A stretch of DNA of 64,000 nucleotides from Arthrobacter sp. M4 (GCF_020251205.1 NZ_JAIWYX010000005.1:62001-126000); one strand, 5' to 3'; counted from the first letter of the stretch, positions 27,733 through 37,572 are shown. A program made the numbers and translations. The notes: a model not told the origin generated them from the letters alone.

Positions 27733-28791
27733 GTGACAGTGAGCAGTAGCGAAGCCTCCACGCAGCGGATCCCGCCGTTTATATCGTTGGGGTCCGCGCG
27801 GGCCTCCGCAGTACCACTCGCAGCAATTCAGTCACCGTTTAGTCATACCAATTCGGTTGAAAACGCAGCCGTTTCACGTGAAACCGAAATCGTTAGTGGC
27901 AATGTGATGGATTCCATCGACGATTCGAGTCCCATTGCCCGCCAGTTGGCTAACGAGACACGGCGCCGGGAGAGGCTGGATGGACGCAAGCTGCCCAGAC
28001 CGAGCAAGACGCGGATTTTCACCGTCTCCAACCAGAAGGGTGGCGTCGGTAAAACGACCACCACGGTGAATATCGCAGCTGCCCTTGCCAGTGCTGGGTT
28101 GAACGTGATGGTCATTGACATCGACCCGCAGGGCAACGCATCCACGGCTTTGGGAATCGAGCACCACGCGGACGTGGACAGCATTTACGACGTCCTCATC
28201 AACGACCTTCCGCTCAAGGACGTCGTGGCGCCTTGCCCTGATATCCCCAACCTCATTTGCGCCCCCGCGACCATTCACCTGGCCGGCGCTGAAATTGAGC
28301 TCGTGTCCTTGGTGGCCCGGGAGCAGCGATTGCGACGGGCCATTGATCTGTACGCCAAGGAACGCGAAAAGAATGGCGAGCCGCGCCTGGATTTCATCTT
28401 CATCGACTGCCCACCCAGCCTTGGCCTGCTGACTGTTAATGCCTTCTGTGCCGCGGGCGAAGTCCTGATTCCCATTCAGTGCGAGTACTACGCGCTGGAA
28501 GGCTTGAGCCAGCTCTTGAAGAACATTGAGATGATCCAGAAGCATCTCAATGCCGATCTTGTAGTGTCGACGATTCTTTTGACCATGTACGACGGCCGCA
28601 CGAATCTGGCCGCCCAGGTTGCTTCCGAAGTTCGTCAGCATTTCCCCAACCAGGTGCTTAGCGCCGTGGTACCCCGCTCTGTGCGTATTTCCGAGGCTCC
28701 GAGCTATCAGCAGACTGTGATGACGTACGACCCATCATCCAGCGGCGCGTTGTCCTACTTGGAAGCCGCTGCTGAAATCGCTGAACGCTAA
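27733..28791 (+). CDS. parA: Chromosome partitioning ATPase ParA (352 aa)
   Basis: Walker-type ATPase that moves ParB-parS complexes. The deviant Walker A is KGGVGKTTTTVN, then DIDPQGNASTALG and the Walker B FIFIDCPPSLGLL. About 90 residues precede the fold. I list the GTG at 27733, but an ATG at 27907 (MDSIDDSSPIARQLANETRR) is also possible. A perfect parS at 27871-27884 lies in the extra stretch and would be read as VSRET. If translation starts at 27907 the site is in the leader. A hairpin separates the gene from parB. Confidence 0.95.
   Translation: MTVSSSEASTQRIPPFISLGSARASAVPLAAIQSPFSHTNSVENAAVSRETEIVSGNVMDSIDDSSPIARQLANETRRRERLDGRKLPRPSKTRIFTVSNQKGGVGKTTTTVNIAAALASAGLNVMVIDIDPQGNASTALGIEHHADVDSIYDVLINDLPLKDVVAPCPDIPNLICAPATIHLAGAEIELVSLVAREQRLRRAIDLYAKEREKNGEPRLDFIFIDCPPSLGLLTVNAFCAAGEVLIPIQCEYYALEGLSQLLKNIEMIQKHLNADLVVSTILLTMYDGRTNLAAQVASEVRQHFPNQVLSAVVPRSVRISEAPSYQQTVMTYDPSSSGALSYLEAAAEIAER
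27871..27884. promoter_or_regulatory. parS: parS site within the 5' part of parA
   Basis: Perfect core GTTTCACGTGAAAC. It is the ParB-nucleation palindrome nearest to oriC, about 5 kb away. Confidence 0.92.
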
Positions 28792-28816
28792 ACTTTTGAC
28801 ACACAGCAACAGCCTT

Positions 28817-28839
28817 AGCCCGGCCAGGCCGGGCTTTTC
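28817..28839 (+). terminator. Terminator or attenuator between parA and parB
   Basis: AGCCCGGCC and GGCCGGGCT pair perfectly around a single-base spacer, followed by TTTTCC. It lies 26 bases after the parA stop and 19 before the parB start, so it may lower parB expression relative to parA. Confidence 0.7.
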
Positions 28840-28857
28840 CATCGGAGGGACATACGC

Positions 28858-30129
28858 ATGAGCGAGAAGCGACGAGGCCTGGGCAGAGGTCTTGGTGCAC
28901 TCATTCCCAGCTCCCCAACGGCTGGTGTGACCACAAGCGGCGCCGCACCGTCCCGACCGGTTGACCTGTTCTTCCCTGAGTCGCGCAAGAGCCCTGTAGA
29001 GGGCGCGTCTGGCGATGGGGCTGCTGAAGACTCGGGCACCGCAAGGGCCTCCCGAGAAGGGGCGCCGGCGCCTAGTGCGGCGGAAGCTGAAGAACCAACG
29101 ACGGCGAAGCCCGCTACTGCGAAGACGTCCCCTCAGCGGTCGGCTGGCAAGGCTCCGGCTCCCCAGATCGCGGAAGCCAAGGACACAAGCCGGAAAGTTC
29201 CGGCCGGGAAATCTGCGGCAAAGTCCGCCGGAGCTGACCCGGCCGCGGTGGGGTCGGCCGCGGATGAAGCTGCGGTTACTGAGGTCAATTCTGATGTTGA
29301 CTTGGTTGAGGTGCCTGGTGCTCGGTTTGCGGAGATTTCGGTTACGGACATTCATCCCAACCGAAAACAGCCCCGTAGCGTCTTCGATGAGGACGAGATG
29401 GCCGAGCTGGTTCACTCAGTCAGGGAAATTGGCGTTCTCCAGCCGATCGTGGTTCGAACTTCCACTGAGGAAGGCCGGGAACCTTATGAGCTGGTTATGG
29501 GTGAGCGCCGGTGGCGTGCGGTCCAGGCGGCCGGACTCGACACTATTCCTGCGATTGTCCGGGACACCTCGGATGATGACCTACTCCGTGACGCGCTGTT
29601 GGAGAACCTACACAGGAGCCAGCTGAACCCATTGGAAGAGGCTGCCGCCTACCAGCAGCTCCTAGAGGACTTTGGCACCACGCACGAGCAACTGGCCGAC
29701 CGCATTGGCCGGTCCCGACCACAGGTTTCCAATACCCTTCGCCTGCTTAAGCTTCCGCCGCTGGTCCAGCGCCGGGTTGCGGCCAACGTGTTGTCTGCCG
29801 GTCATGCTCGTGCCCTCCTTGCACTGCCTGATCCGGCAGCCATGGAACGCCTGGCTCAGAAGATCGTCGCCGAGGGCATGTCCGTTCGGGCAACTGAAGA
29901 GGCTGTAGCTCTTTATGAGGATTCAGAGAAGCCGACCAAGAACAACATCCCCCGACCGAACGCACGGCACGAACGTTTGGACTACCTGGCGTCGTCGCTA
30001 TCGGACCGCTTGGACACGAACGTGAAGATCACGCTCGGTGCTCGTAAGGGCAGGGTCAGCATCGAGTTCGCCAGCGTAGAGGATCTGAATCGGATCATGG
30101 ACGTGCTGAACCCTGGTTCGGAATCGTAG
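28858..30129 (+). CDS. parB: Chromosome partitioning protein ParB (423 aa)
   Basis: CTP-dependent clamp that loads at parS and spreads. Starts MSEKRRGLGRGLGALIPS, the conserved ParA-stimulating N-terminus, with GGAGGG about 9 bases upstream. A long Ala/Pro/Lys-rich linker (residues about 30-145) follows. The CTPase domain has PNRKQPRSVFDEDEMAELVHS and GERRWRAVQAAG. The helix-turn-helix region has LADRIGRSRPQVSNTLRLLKLP. The C-terminal dimer domain is at the end. The linker is longer than in most ParB. A hairpin terminator follows. Confidence 0.96.
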   Translation: MSEKRRGLGRGLGALIPSSPTAGVTTSGAAPSRPVDLFFPESRKSPVEGASGDGAAEDSGTARASREGAPAPSAAEAEEPTTAKPATAKTSPQRSAGKAPAPQIAEAKDTSRKVPAGKSAAKSAGADPAAVGSAADEAAVTEVNSDVDLVEVPGARFAEISVTDIHPNRKQPRSVFDEDEMAELVHSVREIGVLQPIVVRTSTEEGREPYELVMGERRWRAVQAAGLDTIPAIVRDTSDDDLLRDALLENLHRSQLNPLEEAAAYQQLLEDFGTTHEQLADRIGRSRPQVSNTLRLLKLPPLVQRRVAANVLSAGHARALLALPDPAAMERLAQKIVAEGMSVRATEEAVALYEDSEKPTKNNIPRPNARHERLDYLASSLSDRLDTNVKITLGARKGRVSIEFASVEDLNRIMDVLNPGSES

Positions 30130-30210
30130 CGTCTGTTCGGGATTGCAGAGTTGGCCTGGGCTTGTAGGTCTTGGCTGCGTTTTGTAATTTGGTTCTCCAT
30201 TATCAAAAAG

Positions 30211-30250
30211 TAGGGTCTGCCCATATTGTCTGTATGGGTAGGCCCTATTT
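30211..30250 (+). terminator. Terminator downstream of parB
   Basis: A 15-base stem (TAGGGTCTGCCCATA with TATGGGTAGGCCCTA, two G-T pairs) and a short loop, followed by TTTGTC and preceded by AAAAAG. It ends the rpmH-to-parB direction and could act on both strands. Confidence 0.75.
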
Positions 30251-30987
30251 GTCAGGGCTGGGAATTGCCGTCGCCGCGCTTGGCTGCACGAGGTGACCGT
30301 ACTGGAGGCGCACTCGACGAGGTCATTGCCGAGAGAGCGCGTTTGGGTTCGCTGTATGGCGATGTGGTCGGGTCCACGTGTTTTCATCCGTCCTGGCATT
30401 TTCAGTGGCTGAGTATCCGACTATGTCTAGGCGTGGGGGCGGGGGCTGGGATCGCCGGCGGAACCTGTCTTTGTGGATGTCATGAATCAATCGGTGTCGA
30501 TTACTCCTTGGCTGCGGCAAAGATGATGTGATCCGATCTCCACAAATTGGATGAGATAATCTGCTTTGTTCTGTTGATTATTTGGGTTTCATCTGTGTTC
30601 TTGAAGTGGAGCTGATGATGGATCGATCATTTTGTGTCGTGGCGTCTCGTTGAACAGCTGTTGCACTCTCAGAGTTCATGAGAAGCCATCAAGTGTCTAC
30701 ATTCCTGCGCAATCGGCCGCGACTGCAAGTGGAATGATGGCAGGCCTGGGCTGCTGGATCTGGCAGGCATTTGGAGCCGGGGGTATGGTGCGGCCCTCAG
30801 GCATGTCTGATTGGGTGGACCTAGTTCAGGTCAAGGCCGCTTGGGTAACGCTCTCATCCAAAACTGGTGCATGGTCGGCCGTAGTAGGCCGACGGAAAGG
30901 TACGGACTGCTGGGTTTGATTTGGTGATTCGCTCACTCCCCCGGATTGCGAAGGAAGGCATTTGAACGGACGACTTTTGGGCCTGAA

Positions 30988-31001
30988 GTTTCACGTGAAA
31001 C
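30988..31001. promoter_or_regulatory. parS: parS site
   Basis: Perfect core GTTTCACGTGAAAC; the first site beyond parB. Confidence 0.92.
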
Positions 31002-31245
31002 ACCACGGGCCAAATATCGGTGTACAGATTGCATCGCCGAAGCGTAGCTTTTGTCAGCAATTTTGTCGGTCCACGTTTCGATTCGCGCCGCTCCCGGAGA
31101 ATCTCTTGATTGCGCCATGATGCGCAGCCACCTAGGACGAAGGCTTAGGGAGAGGACTCGCACGTCCTCAAGTTCGCTGGTGTGTGCGATTCTGAGATTC
31201 TGTCGCGTATTTGGACTTGCACCCATGACGGTGGTCAGCCGGGGG

Positions 31246-31261
31246 TGTTTCACGTGAAACA
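31246..31261. promoter_or_regulatory. parS: parS site, perfect 16-mer
   Basis: TGTTTCACGTGAAACA, the complete 16-bp consensus known from other bacteria. Confidence 0.95.
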
Positions 31262-31350
31262 GCCGTCGAAACAGCCGGTGTGTCCGGGACTGTTGTTATA
31301 GTCCTGGGAGATGGCCCTTTCGGTACATCTGTGGTGACGATTGCATCTGC

Positions 31351-31385
31351 GCCCTGAGCCCTGAGCCCTGAGCCCCGAGCCCAAA
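31351..31385. repeat. 7-bp tandem repeat (GCCCTGA)
   Basis: Three exact GCCCTGA units followed by two degenerate ones (GCCCCGA, GCCCAAA). Confidence 0.9.
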
Positions 31386-31779
31386 GGCAGGGCAATTGCG
31401 CATTTTTGGCTGTCTACGGCAGTGGACGTGTGGACCGGATCCCAATCCGACATTGGCTTCACACTCTCGGTCACTGAGCAATTGGCGACTTCGCTGGATC
31501 AGCGACCTTCCTAGCTTTGGGTGCTTTTGCGCGAATCGCTGCAGGTGTACAGACTGGGTCGCAATGTACTGCTTCTTTGGATAGTTACCTGGGCACCAAC
31601 TGCCTGGATGCTCTTGATGGCCCCTGTAGTCAGTTCTCCTTGTTGGTGGCGCACGTGAACGGTTGATGGAGCTTGACCCGGAGTGCCTTAGCTGAACCAC
31701 CTGCTTCCGGAGTTCTCGCCGGAAAGCCTGTGGTGAATCGTTGGGTCTGCCGCGCGCCGATAGTCTACTCACAGCCAGA

Positions 31780-31793
31780 GTTTCACGTGAAAC
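31780..31793. promoter_or_regulatory. parS: parS site
   Basis: Perfect core GTTTCACGTGAAAC. Confidence 0.92.
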
Positions 31794-32075
31794 GCTCACG
31801 CTACCGCTGAGCCTGCCCGATCTCTTGGAGCAAGCTTGCTGACTTTCAGGTGAAGAATGGGGGCAGATCTGGCAGGTCTCGTCAGTGCCTGACAAGCAGT
31901 CATTCCCTCGGTCGGGTATCAACTGCCTGTGGGGCATCCAAAGGAACAGGTGCGCTTCGTGGCTGAGGCAATCAGGTTTTAGTTCCAGGATCGCTCTCAG
32001 TCGCGATCTATCTTTCCCAACAGCCCTAGCAGCTGCGGCATCGCGGCGGATTCGCGGCTGCGAGATCTATCACTT

Positions 32076-32089
32076 GTTTCACGTGAAAC
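32076..32089. promoter_or_regulatory. parS: parS site
   Basis: Perfect core GTTTCACGTGAAAC, preceded by T as in the 16-bp consensus. Confidence 0.92.
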
Positions 32090-33488
32090 GCTCCCCTGGT
32101 GTCAGTGCCGCCGACACCTTGGTGCGGAGCTCCCTGCACGTCCCTCCGCTATTGCTCAGGCCTTGCAGCGGCTGTGCACCGGCACGCAGGTTCGCTCGAG
32201 GTTCAACTCATTGGGCGGACGACCGTGTTAGGTATTGGTCGCGTGGCATGCGCGATGCCAGGCATATGACCACCTTCCGTCCGCCCCAAATGAGCGAAGA
32301 TTTACCACCATACGAGGACTGATCTAGTGATGAATTGGACCGGTCCGCGCACTGCCCGAGAAGTGACGAATCGTCCTGGACGGGCAGGACTCCCTCTTCG
32401 ATCAGGACTTGGTCAGCGGTGAGCCGACAAGACTTCGGTGGGCAACGGCCGGCCATAGTGGGATGAGCTGTCATTACCAAGTAGAAGTTCGGCCAATGCT
32501 AAGTAGCCTTCTTACCCCTCCTTGCCGGACTAGTTCAGAGTCGATCGACGCCTGGGACCAGGCGTCTGGGTCTGTTTGCAGCGGCGGGGCCAGGGAACAT
32601 TGCGCTTATGGGACGAAGCCCCCGAATCTGGGGACGGGAGCCAAATGAACGGCTTGGTGCACAAACTCGCAGTCCGCCGTACCAGTCGCCCCCATCACTG
32701 GTTTGGGGAAATAGGCAGGTTGAGGTGTCCACTGGATGTGGGTACCACTATCCAACGGTTGGCTTCCCGACAGCAGACAGCATCAAGATTTTATCTCAGC
32801 ACCCACGACTGAATGGCTTCGCTCTCGCGCCGGGCACAGCGACTCCTTCTTGATCAGAGCTGGAGTTGGTGGTGATGGATGCAAAATTTCCATGTGTGGT
32901 TAGTAGTGCCGGCCTCCGCAACAAGCCGGGTAGGCGATGACATGACCTCCACGACCGCTGGCCATTGCAGTGCGGGAGGAAGCCATCAGTGCGTGACGTT
33001 TCGACCTTCGCTATTCCGCCGACACACCGGAAATCACTGGTGGGGTACATCGTGGAAAGCACGCGGGCACCTCCGATTTGGTATCCAGTTGTTGCCCTTC
33101 GTCTGGCATAGTACGAGCTTGGCCTTGGATCCAGCCGTTCCTGGTCAGCGGCAGATGGGCTTGGGGCAGCTGGGCGATAGTACTTGGTTTTGCCCAGTTG
33201 GTTGCGTCCCACTTCTGCGACTCAGCTCGGTCACGACAATGGGTAGTGTGCAAGTTCTGTGCGTCTTGCACGTTCTAAGAATTTCCACACGCGTTTTGGT
33301 TCGAACATCGTGAGTCCCCCAGGTCCCACCAAAGGAACAATGTCGTGCTGGCGTGGTGCCGCTGGGTGGTTCACTTCCTCGCGAGAAATTGCTCGTTGTC
33401 GGCGCTCGAAGCCACGCCCAGGCTCTTTATCGGATTCCGGCAAGGTGTTAGATCCGGCTAATATCCATGTTGCGTAGTCTGTGGACGG

Positions 33489-33869
33489 TGTGGATAAGGC
33501 TGTGGATATTGATGTGGATAAGTGTGTGGAAAATCGTTCCCTGCTCTCACAGTCGGAAGGTCAAAGGCACCCAATACTTCCCTTGCCTTTTGAGAGGTCT
33601 ACGATCTCGAGCCACCGTTTCACGTGAAACGATGGCTCACCCCGAGCGCACCCGACAGTTCTTCTCCGGAAATTCAGTAAAGTTTACCGAAAATAGCGGA
33701 AGTTAGCGGTGTCACACGTGGCCAGGTCTGGATGTAGACAGGTCTAGCCTGTTCTGAGCAGGGCTATCCAACGCGAACTGCATCACTCTATTTTTCTCCA
33801 CACACCAATGAAGTTATCCACAAGGCCCTCCTGTGACCTGTGGATAACTGTGTGCATAACTTATCCACC
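33489..33869. promoter_or_regulatory. DnaA-box module inside the parS zone
   Basis: Four minus-strand boxes start at 33489, 33501, 33513 and 33525, an exact 12-bp period. The first and third are perfect (TGTGGATAA on plus); the second and fourth have one mismatch. About 280 bases on, two more perfect boxes face each other (33814-33822 plus, 33839-33847 minus), with a one-mismatch box at 33861-33869. An AT-richer stretch (33663-33705) and a parS palindrome lie between the two groups. Binding is not proven. Confidence 0.72.
33609..33638. promoter_or_regulatory. parS: parS site within a 30-bp palindrome
   Basis: The perfect core GTTTCACGTGAAAC at 33617-33630 is extended on both sides by GAGCCA / TGGCTC arms with one central mismatch pair. 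Confidence 0.92.
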
Positions 33870-34127
33870 ATTGCCCTGTCTGTATGGTGAATGAAGACCG
33901 TGCAATGAAGCGGCTTGGTACCGACTGAGCGTTTCCCGCCAGCGAAGTCGTTCCTAGAGCGGGCCCCATCCGCCGTTCTGCGGGGCGATTTGGAGCAGCA
34001 GAATACTTGATAAGGAATCGGGAGTGGGACGTCGACTTGCTCGCGGGTTATCCTTTCGGATTCCGATGTGCAATCTTGACGCGTCCTACAAGTTCGCATT
34101 CCCCCCATGGGCGCAGTCCAGTCTACT

Positions 34128-34141
34128 GTTTCACGTGAAAC
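34128..34141. promoter_or_regulatory. parS: parS site
   Basis: Perfect core GTTTCACGTGAAAC, preceded by T. Confidence 0.92.
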
Positions 34142-34660
34142 GATCCGAGTGAGGTCCCCAGTGCCATTGCTGCTTTGTCAGGGCCGCGCGCTCCTTCGCA
34201 GAATGCCACGGGGGCTCCACGGTGGGCAGCGGGTCGTTCCGCCTTCCAAGCTGGTTGGCCCACGAGATGGGGAAACAAGCATGCGTGTTCCAGTGTGTTC
34301 TTGTCCTTGTCCTATGGGCAGATTCATGACCTTGAGCTGGGAGCCACCATACAGACATACAGAGGGACTGCCCCCATTTAGTGCCCGAAGGGGTACAGCG
34401 CCGGATTGCTCAGCGTCCTTTGGCAGAGACTCTTCCGGTCATTTGGATAGCCCCGCGTACAGTCTGCTTGGTTACCGGAACGGGTCTTCCGCCGAAAACA
34501 AAAAGGGGCAGTGACCCTAGAGGTGCATTTCCAAGTTGTGCGCATTCCGGTTTCCACGCTGAGGCGCCGAAAGACACGTCGCTTCTCCTCCCGGGAGCTT
34601 AGTGGCCAGGATCTCGTCTGGACTCCCGACTTATACGGTAGACAGTGGCTGTGCTGTCCT

Positions 34661-34787
34661 CGGAAAGACGGAAAGACGGAAAGACGGAAAGACGGAAAGA
34701 CGGAAAGACGGAAGGACGCAAGGACGCAAGGACGGGAAGTCGGAGAGACGGAAAGGCGGAGAGAGGGAAGTCGGAAAGTCGCTTGGA
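34661..34787. repeat. 8-bp tandem array (CGGAAAGA), six exact plus about nine degenerate units
   Basis: CGGAAAGA repeats exactly six times (34661-34708). Units such as CGGAAGGA, CGCAAGGA, CGGGAAGT and CGGAGAGA follow in the same register, with one 7-base unit near the end. The plus strand is almost entirely purine apart from the leading C of each unit. Open frames crossing it (for example 34511-34972) are repeat artefacts. Confidence 0.95.
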
Positions 34788-35963
34788 CGGAGGTATGGGC
34801 GAGCAGAGTGACGGACGAGCAGAGGGACGCAAAAGCCGGACAGAACCAATCGAGGGATTGGTCGATTGACGGAAAGACGCCGAGGGCTTCCCGGGTCGAA
34901 TCACCTCAGTGCTCCCCTGGGCAAATCATCGGAGTGTGGCCGGCACATTGGACACCGGCTCATGTCGAATAGGGTGGCTGTTGCTCCGAGTTAGAGGAGA
35001 CCTAGCGCCCTACTTTTCCGACTCTGTTTAGTCGCCGAGTCTGGAGCCCACGCCAATAGTGGACCTAGACGGTTGCCTAATCGGGCTACATGGGTTTTCG
35101 ATGCAAATACGTTCCGGCTGTATGCGGCTTACAGGGTCAGAGCCGAAATCGAATCGAGCCTGGGCTCACCTTAGAACAGGGCGAGCAGCCTGGATCAAGT
35201 CGTTGCAAAAGGAACTGGTCCCGACGCTGCTTCCCTAGAGCCCATTCTGAGTCGTCCTCTTTCAGCTCACGGGGAGCCCTAAGCATACGCGATGCCAGAC
35301 AACGGTGGTGTGCGGCAGAGAGGACATACCGTCTTGCCTTCGATGCGGTGATTCTTTTGTTGTTTCCTGTAGAACTGATCGACGCTTTGTGGATGTAGAA
35401 CCGGCCCGTCTTAGAGAACAGTGACGGAAAGGAAGTGTGTGCACCGTTAGGTCCGCGAGCGGAAGTGTGTGTTGGAGCTGGGCATACGCAACTATCCACC
35501 CACGACTGTTGGAGAGGCCACACGGCGTTATGTAGGATCCCACTGCCCACTTGGCGGAGAATCTTAGTCAGAATGATTCAGCTGCCAGTACTACACAGAG
35601 TTCGAACAATTTCAGTAGGTCCGGCGTACATAGTGGCTTGCTCCGCAGGGCTCACCGGGGTGTAGCAAGATGCAACGCGTCGACTTCGTTCAGCGTCGAC
35701 GGAGTGTTCGTCCTCCTTGTGCCATCTGTCCGTCTGTTCCTTCTTGTCCGTCTGTTCGCTGCTGGCACATTTGTGGGAACTTCACCGTCCACGAGGCTCC
35801 GTGGTTCCAGGATGCGGGCGTCTAGCCGCCACTGCTCTTGAGAACTTGGCGGCACTTCTCGGCTTTCGCTCGTGGCTCGTAATGGGAATCAAGTTAATTC
35901 AGTAGAGCAAGCATGTTTTTTGAGGACTCCTGGACGTTTGAGAAGGCTACAGGCCCATCGGTG

Positions 35964-35977
35964 GTTTCACGTGAAAC
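35964..35977. promoter_or_regulatory. parS: parS site
   Basis: Perfect core GTTTCACGTGAAAC. Confidence 0.92.
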
Positions 35978-36309
35978 TCTGAATGCCTGGCGCCTAAGTG
36001 CGAGACAGGCGCAGCGGGCGCATGAAAGAGCGAGACACCGCTATTCATCCGAGTCCACGGTGATGGCTGAACCCCGCGACTCAAAGTAGCATCCGGGCGG
36101 GACCACGCATGGATTATGCACCTACCCCGATTGGGATCGGAAAGACCCAAATGGTCCAGGCAAATGACTGGTCCACCAAAGAATTAGAAACACGTAAAGT
36201 ACCGTGGATCTTTCGACGCGTTACAGCATTCCTTGCAGAAGGCCTGGTGCGGCGCTTGCTGCTTCCCTCAGGAGTTCCTTGGTCGGCGGAAACCAACGAT
36301 CGATAGTGC

Positions 36310-36323
36310 GTTTCACGTGAAAC
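36310..36323. promoter_or_regulatory. parS: parS site
   Basis: Perfect core GTTTCACGTGAAAC, 75 bases from the next, imperfect site. Confidence 0.92.
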
Positions 36324-36398
36324 AGCCGCTTCTACCAGCCATCTGTCCGCGCCCCTGCGCCAACTTGGCAATCGACTCTCACCCCAAAAGGCGTTGTG

Positions 36399-36412
36399 GT
36401 TTCACGTGGAAC
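36399..36412. promoter_or_regulatory. parS: Imperfect parS site
   Basis: GTTTCACGTGGAAC, one mismatch from the core, with the central CACGTG kept. Confidence 0.65.
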
Positions 36413-36733
36413 ATGAATCATTTCAGGCGTAAGACACCTACCCGGACGACGCCCGCCCTATGGGTGTGCCTGCGGCGCAGCAGGACGACGCCGTCCTTTC
36501 ACTTTACGAGACCCCTGAGGACGAAAACCTGCCGCTGGAACGGCCGCATGAACCGGGAGATTTCGTTGCCTTCAAGGAGCAGCTATAGCCTTTGGGCAAG
36601 ACTGGTCATCGCCGCAGTCGGTCAGTGCACAACTTGAGTTGATTGGGCAGTAGGGACGACAGAGTGAAATGAAACATCTCTGAATTGGTGGCGCCGCAAT
36701 TGGCCGCGAATGACAAATCTTTGGAATGGTCCG

Positions 36734-36770
36734 AGATGCAAGATGCAAGATGCAAGATGCAAGATGCAAG
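36734..36770. repeat. 7-bp tandem repeat (AGATGCA), five exact units
   Basis: AGATGCA occurs five times in direct succession, plus AG of a sixth. Confidence 0.95.
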
Positions 36771-36920
36771 GGGCCCTTGGGAATGGGCGCTCGAGTCCGT
36801 TCCCTAGAAGACCGAAAGGGTCGAGTAGTCCATAAACACAATCTGGCACGTGATTGTTGGCGCCAGTGCTGTGTGGATTCTTGGACTTGTCTGGCTGGTG
36901 CATTCTGAATTCGGGACGGG

Positions 36921-36956
36921 CCATCCAGTCTGTTCCACGTGAAACGGACTGGATGG
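36921..36956. promoter_or_regulatory. parS: Imperfect parS at the centre of a 36-bp palindrome
   Basis: The core GTTCCACGTGAAAC at 36932-36945 has one mismatch. It is flanked by CCATCCAGTC and GACTGGATGG, perfect 10-base inverted arms. Confidence 0.7.
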
Positions 36957-37524
36957 TTGTACACTCCGGGAACAGCGTCGACTCTTTACCGGAAAGCGAC
37001 AGGCCAAGGTTCGCTGCTACCGTCCGCGGCCGCCGTCCCCTACTGTCTTATGGCTGATCTGCCAGAAGCCATCCATTTCGTGTGGTGGTTGTGCAGCCCC
37101 TGGCGACCATGAGATGCAGTCGCGAAGGCGGAGTAATGTACTTTTCCAGAACCCGACCGCACTGAGCGCAGTCCCGCCGGCTAGGCGATGCGGTGGGAAA
37201 CTACGGTGGCAATCGACCACGTAATGGCGCGTTCCCCCGACATAACCAAATCATGCGATAGCGATGGCCAAAAGCAGGACTGAAGCGGCGGCCGATTCCA
37301 GACACATTGTGAAACGCCAGATCGCGGGGCATCAGTAAAAAAGCCGAACAAAACAATCGAAAATTAATGAATACGCTATCAGCCGATGTCGATAAGCGTT
37401 GGCCCACCCTTCGTTCCGCCCTCAAAGCAATCCCGGAGGCATGTCCTGCGTCCTGCCGTAGCTTGGCGAAGCAGCACGCAATCAATGCAAGACCTACGAA
37501 CGTCCAATAGATGGCTCACTCGCA

Positions 37525-37572
37525 GGCGTGTCCCATCATCTGTCCCGCTAGGCGTGTCCCATCATCTGTCCC
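37525..37572. repeat. 22-bp direct repeat, two exact copies 4 bases apart; possible insertion-sequence end
   Basis: Copies at 37525-37546 and 37551-37572 both begin GGCGTGTCCC and end ATCTGTCCC, separated by GCTA. Paired direct repeats of about this size occur at the tips of IS21-type elements, but no transposase remnant is visible, so that origin is only a guess. Confidence 0.6.

Noticed and set aside
30361-30390. CACGTG at 30375 and other isolated CACGTG hexamers (33709, 36848, 60172) as parS sites
   Set aside because: The flanks do not continue the GTTT/AAAC arms, so they fall well short of the parS core.
31296-31937. 213-codon minus-strand frame in the parS zone
   Set aside because: It runs through the GCCCTGA array and a parS site (read as VSRET) and has no recognisable ribosome binding site or domain.
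34661-34787. CRISPR array
   Set aside because: Units are 8 bases with no spacers and no cas genes are in view. The 17-bp and 22-bp repeats fail for the same reason.
34511-34972. 153-codon plus-strand frame over the 8-bp array
   Set aside because: An 8-bp array without stop codons yields long frames in several registers. The product is repetitive Lys/Arg/Glu only because of the repeat.
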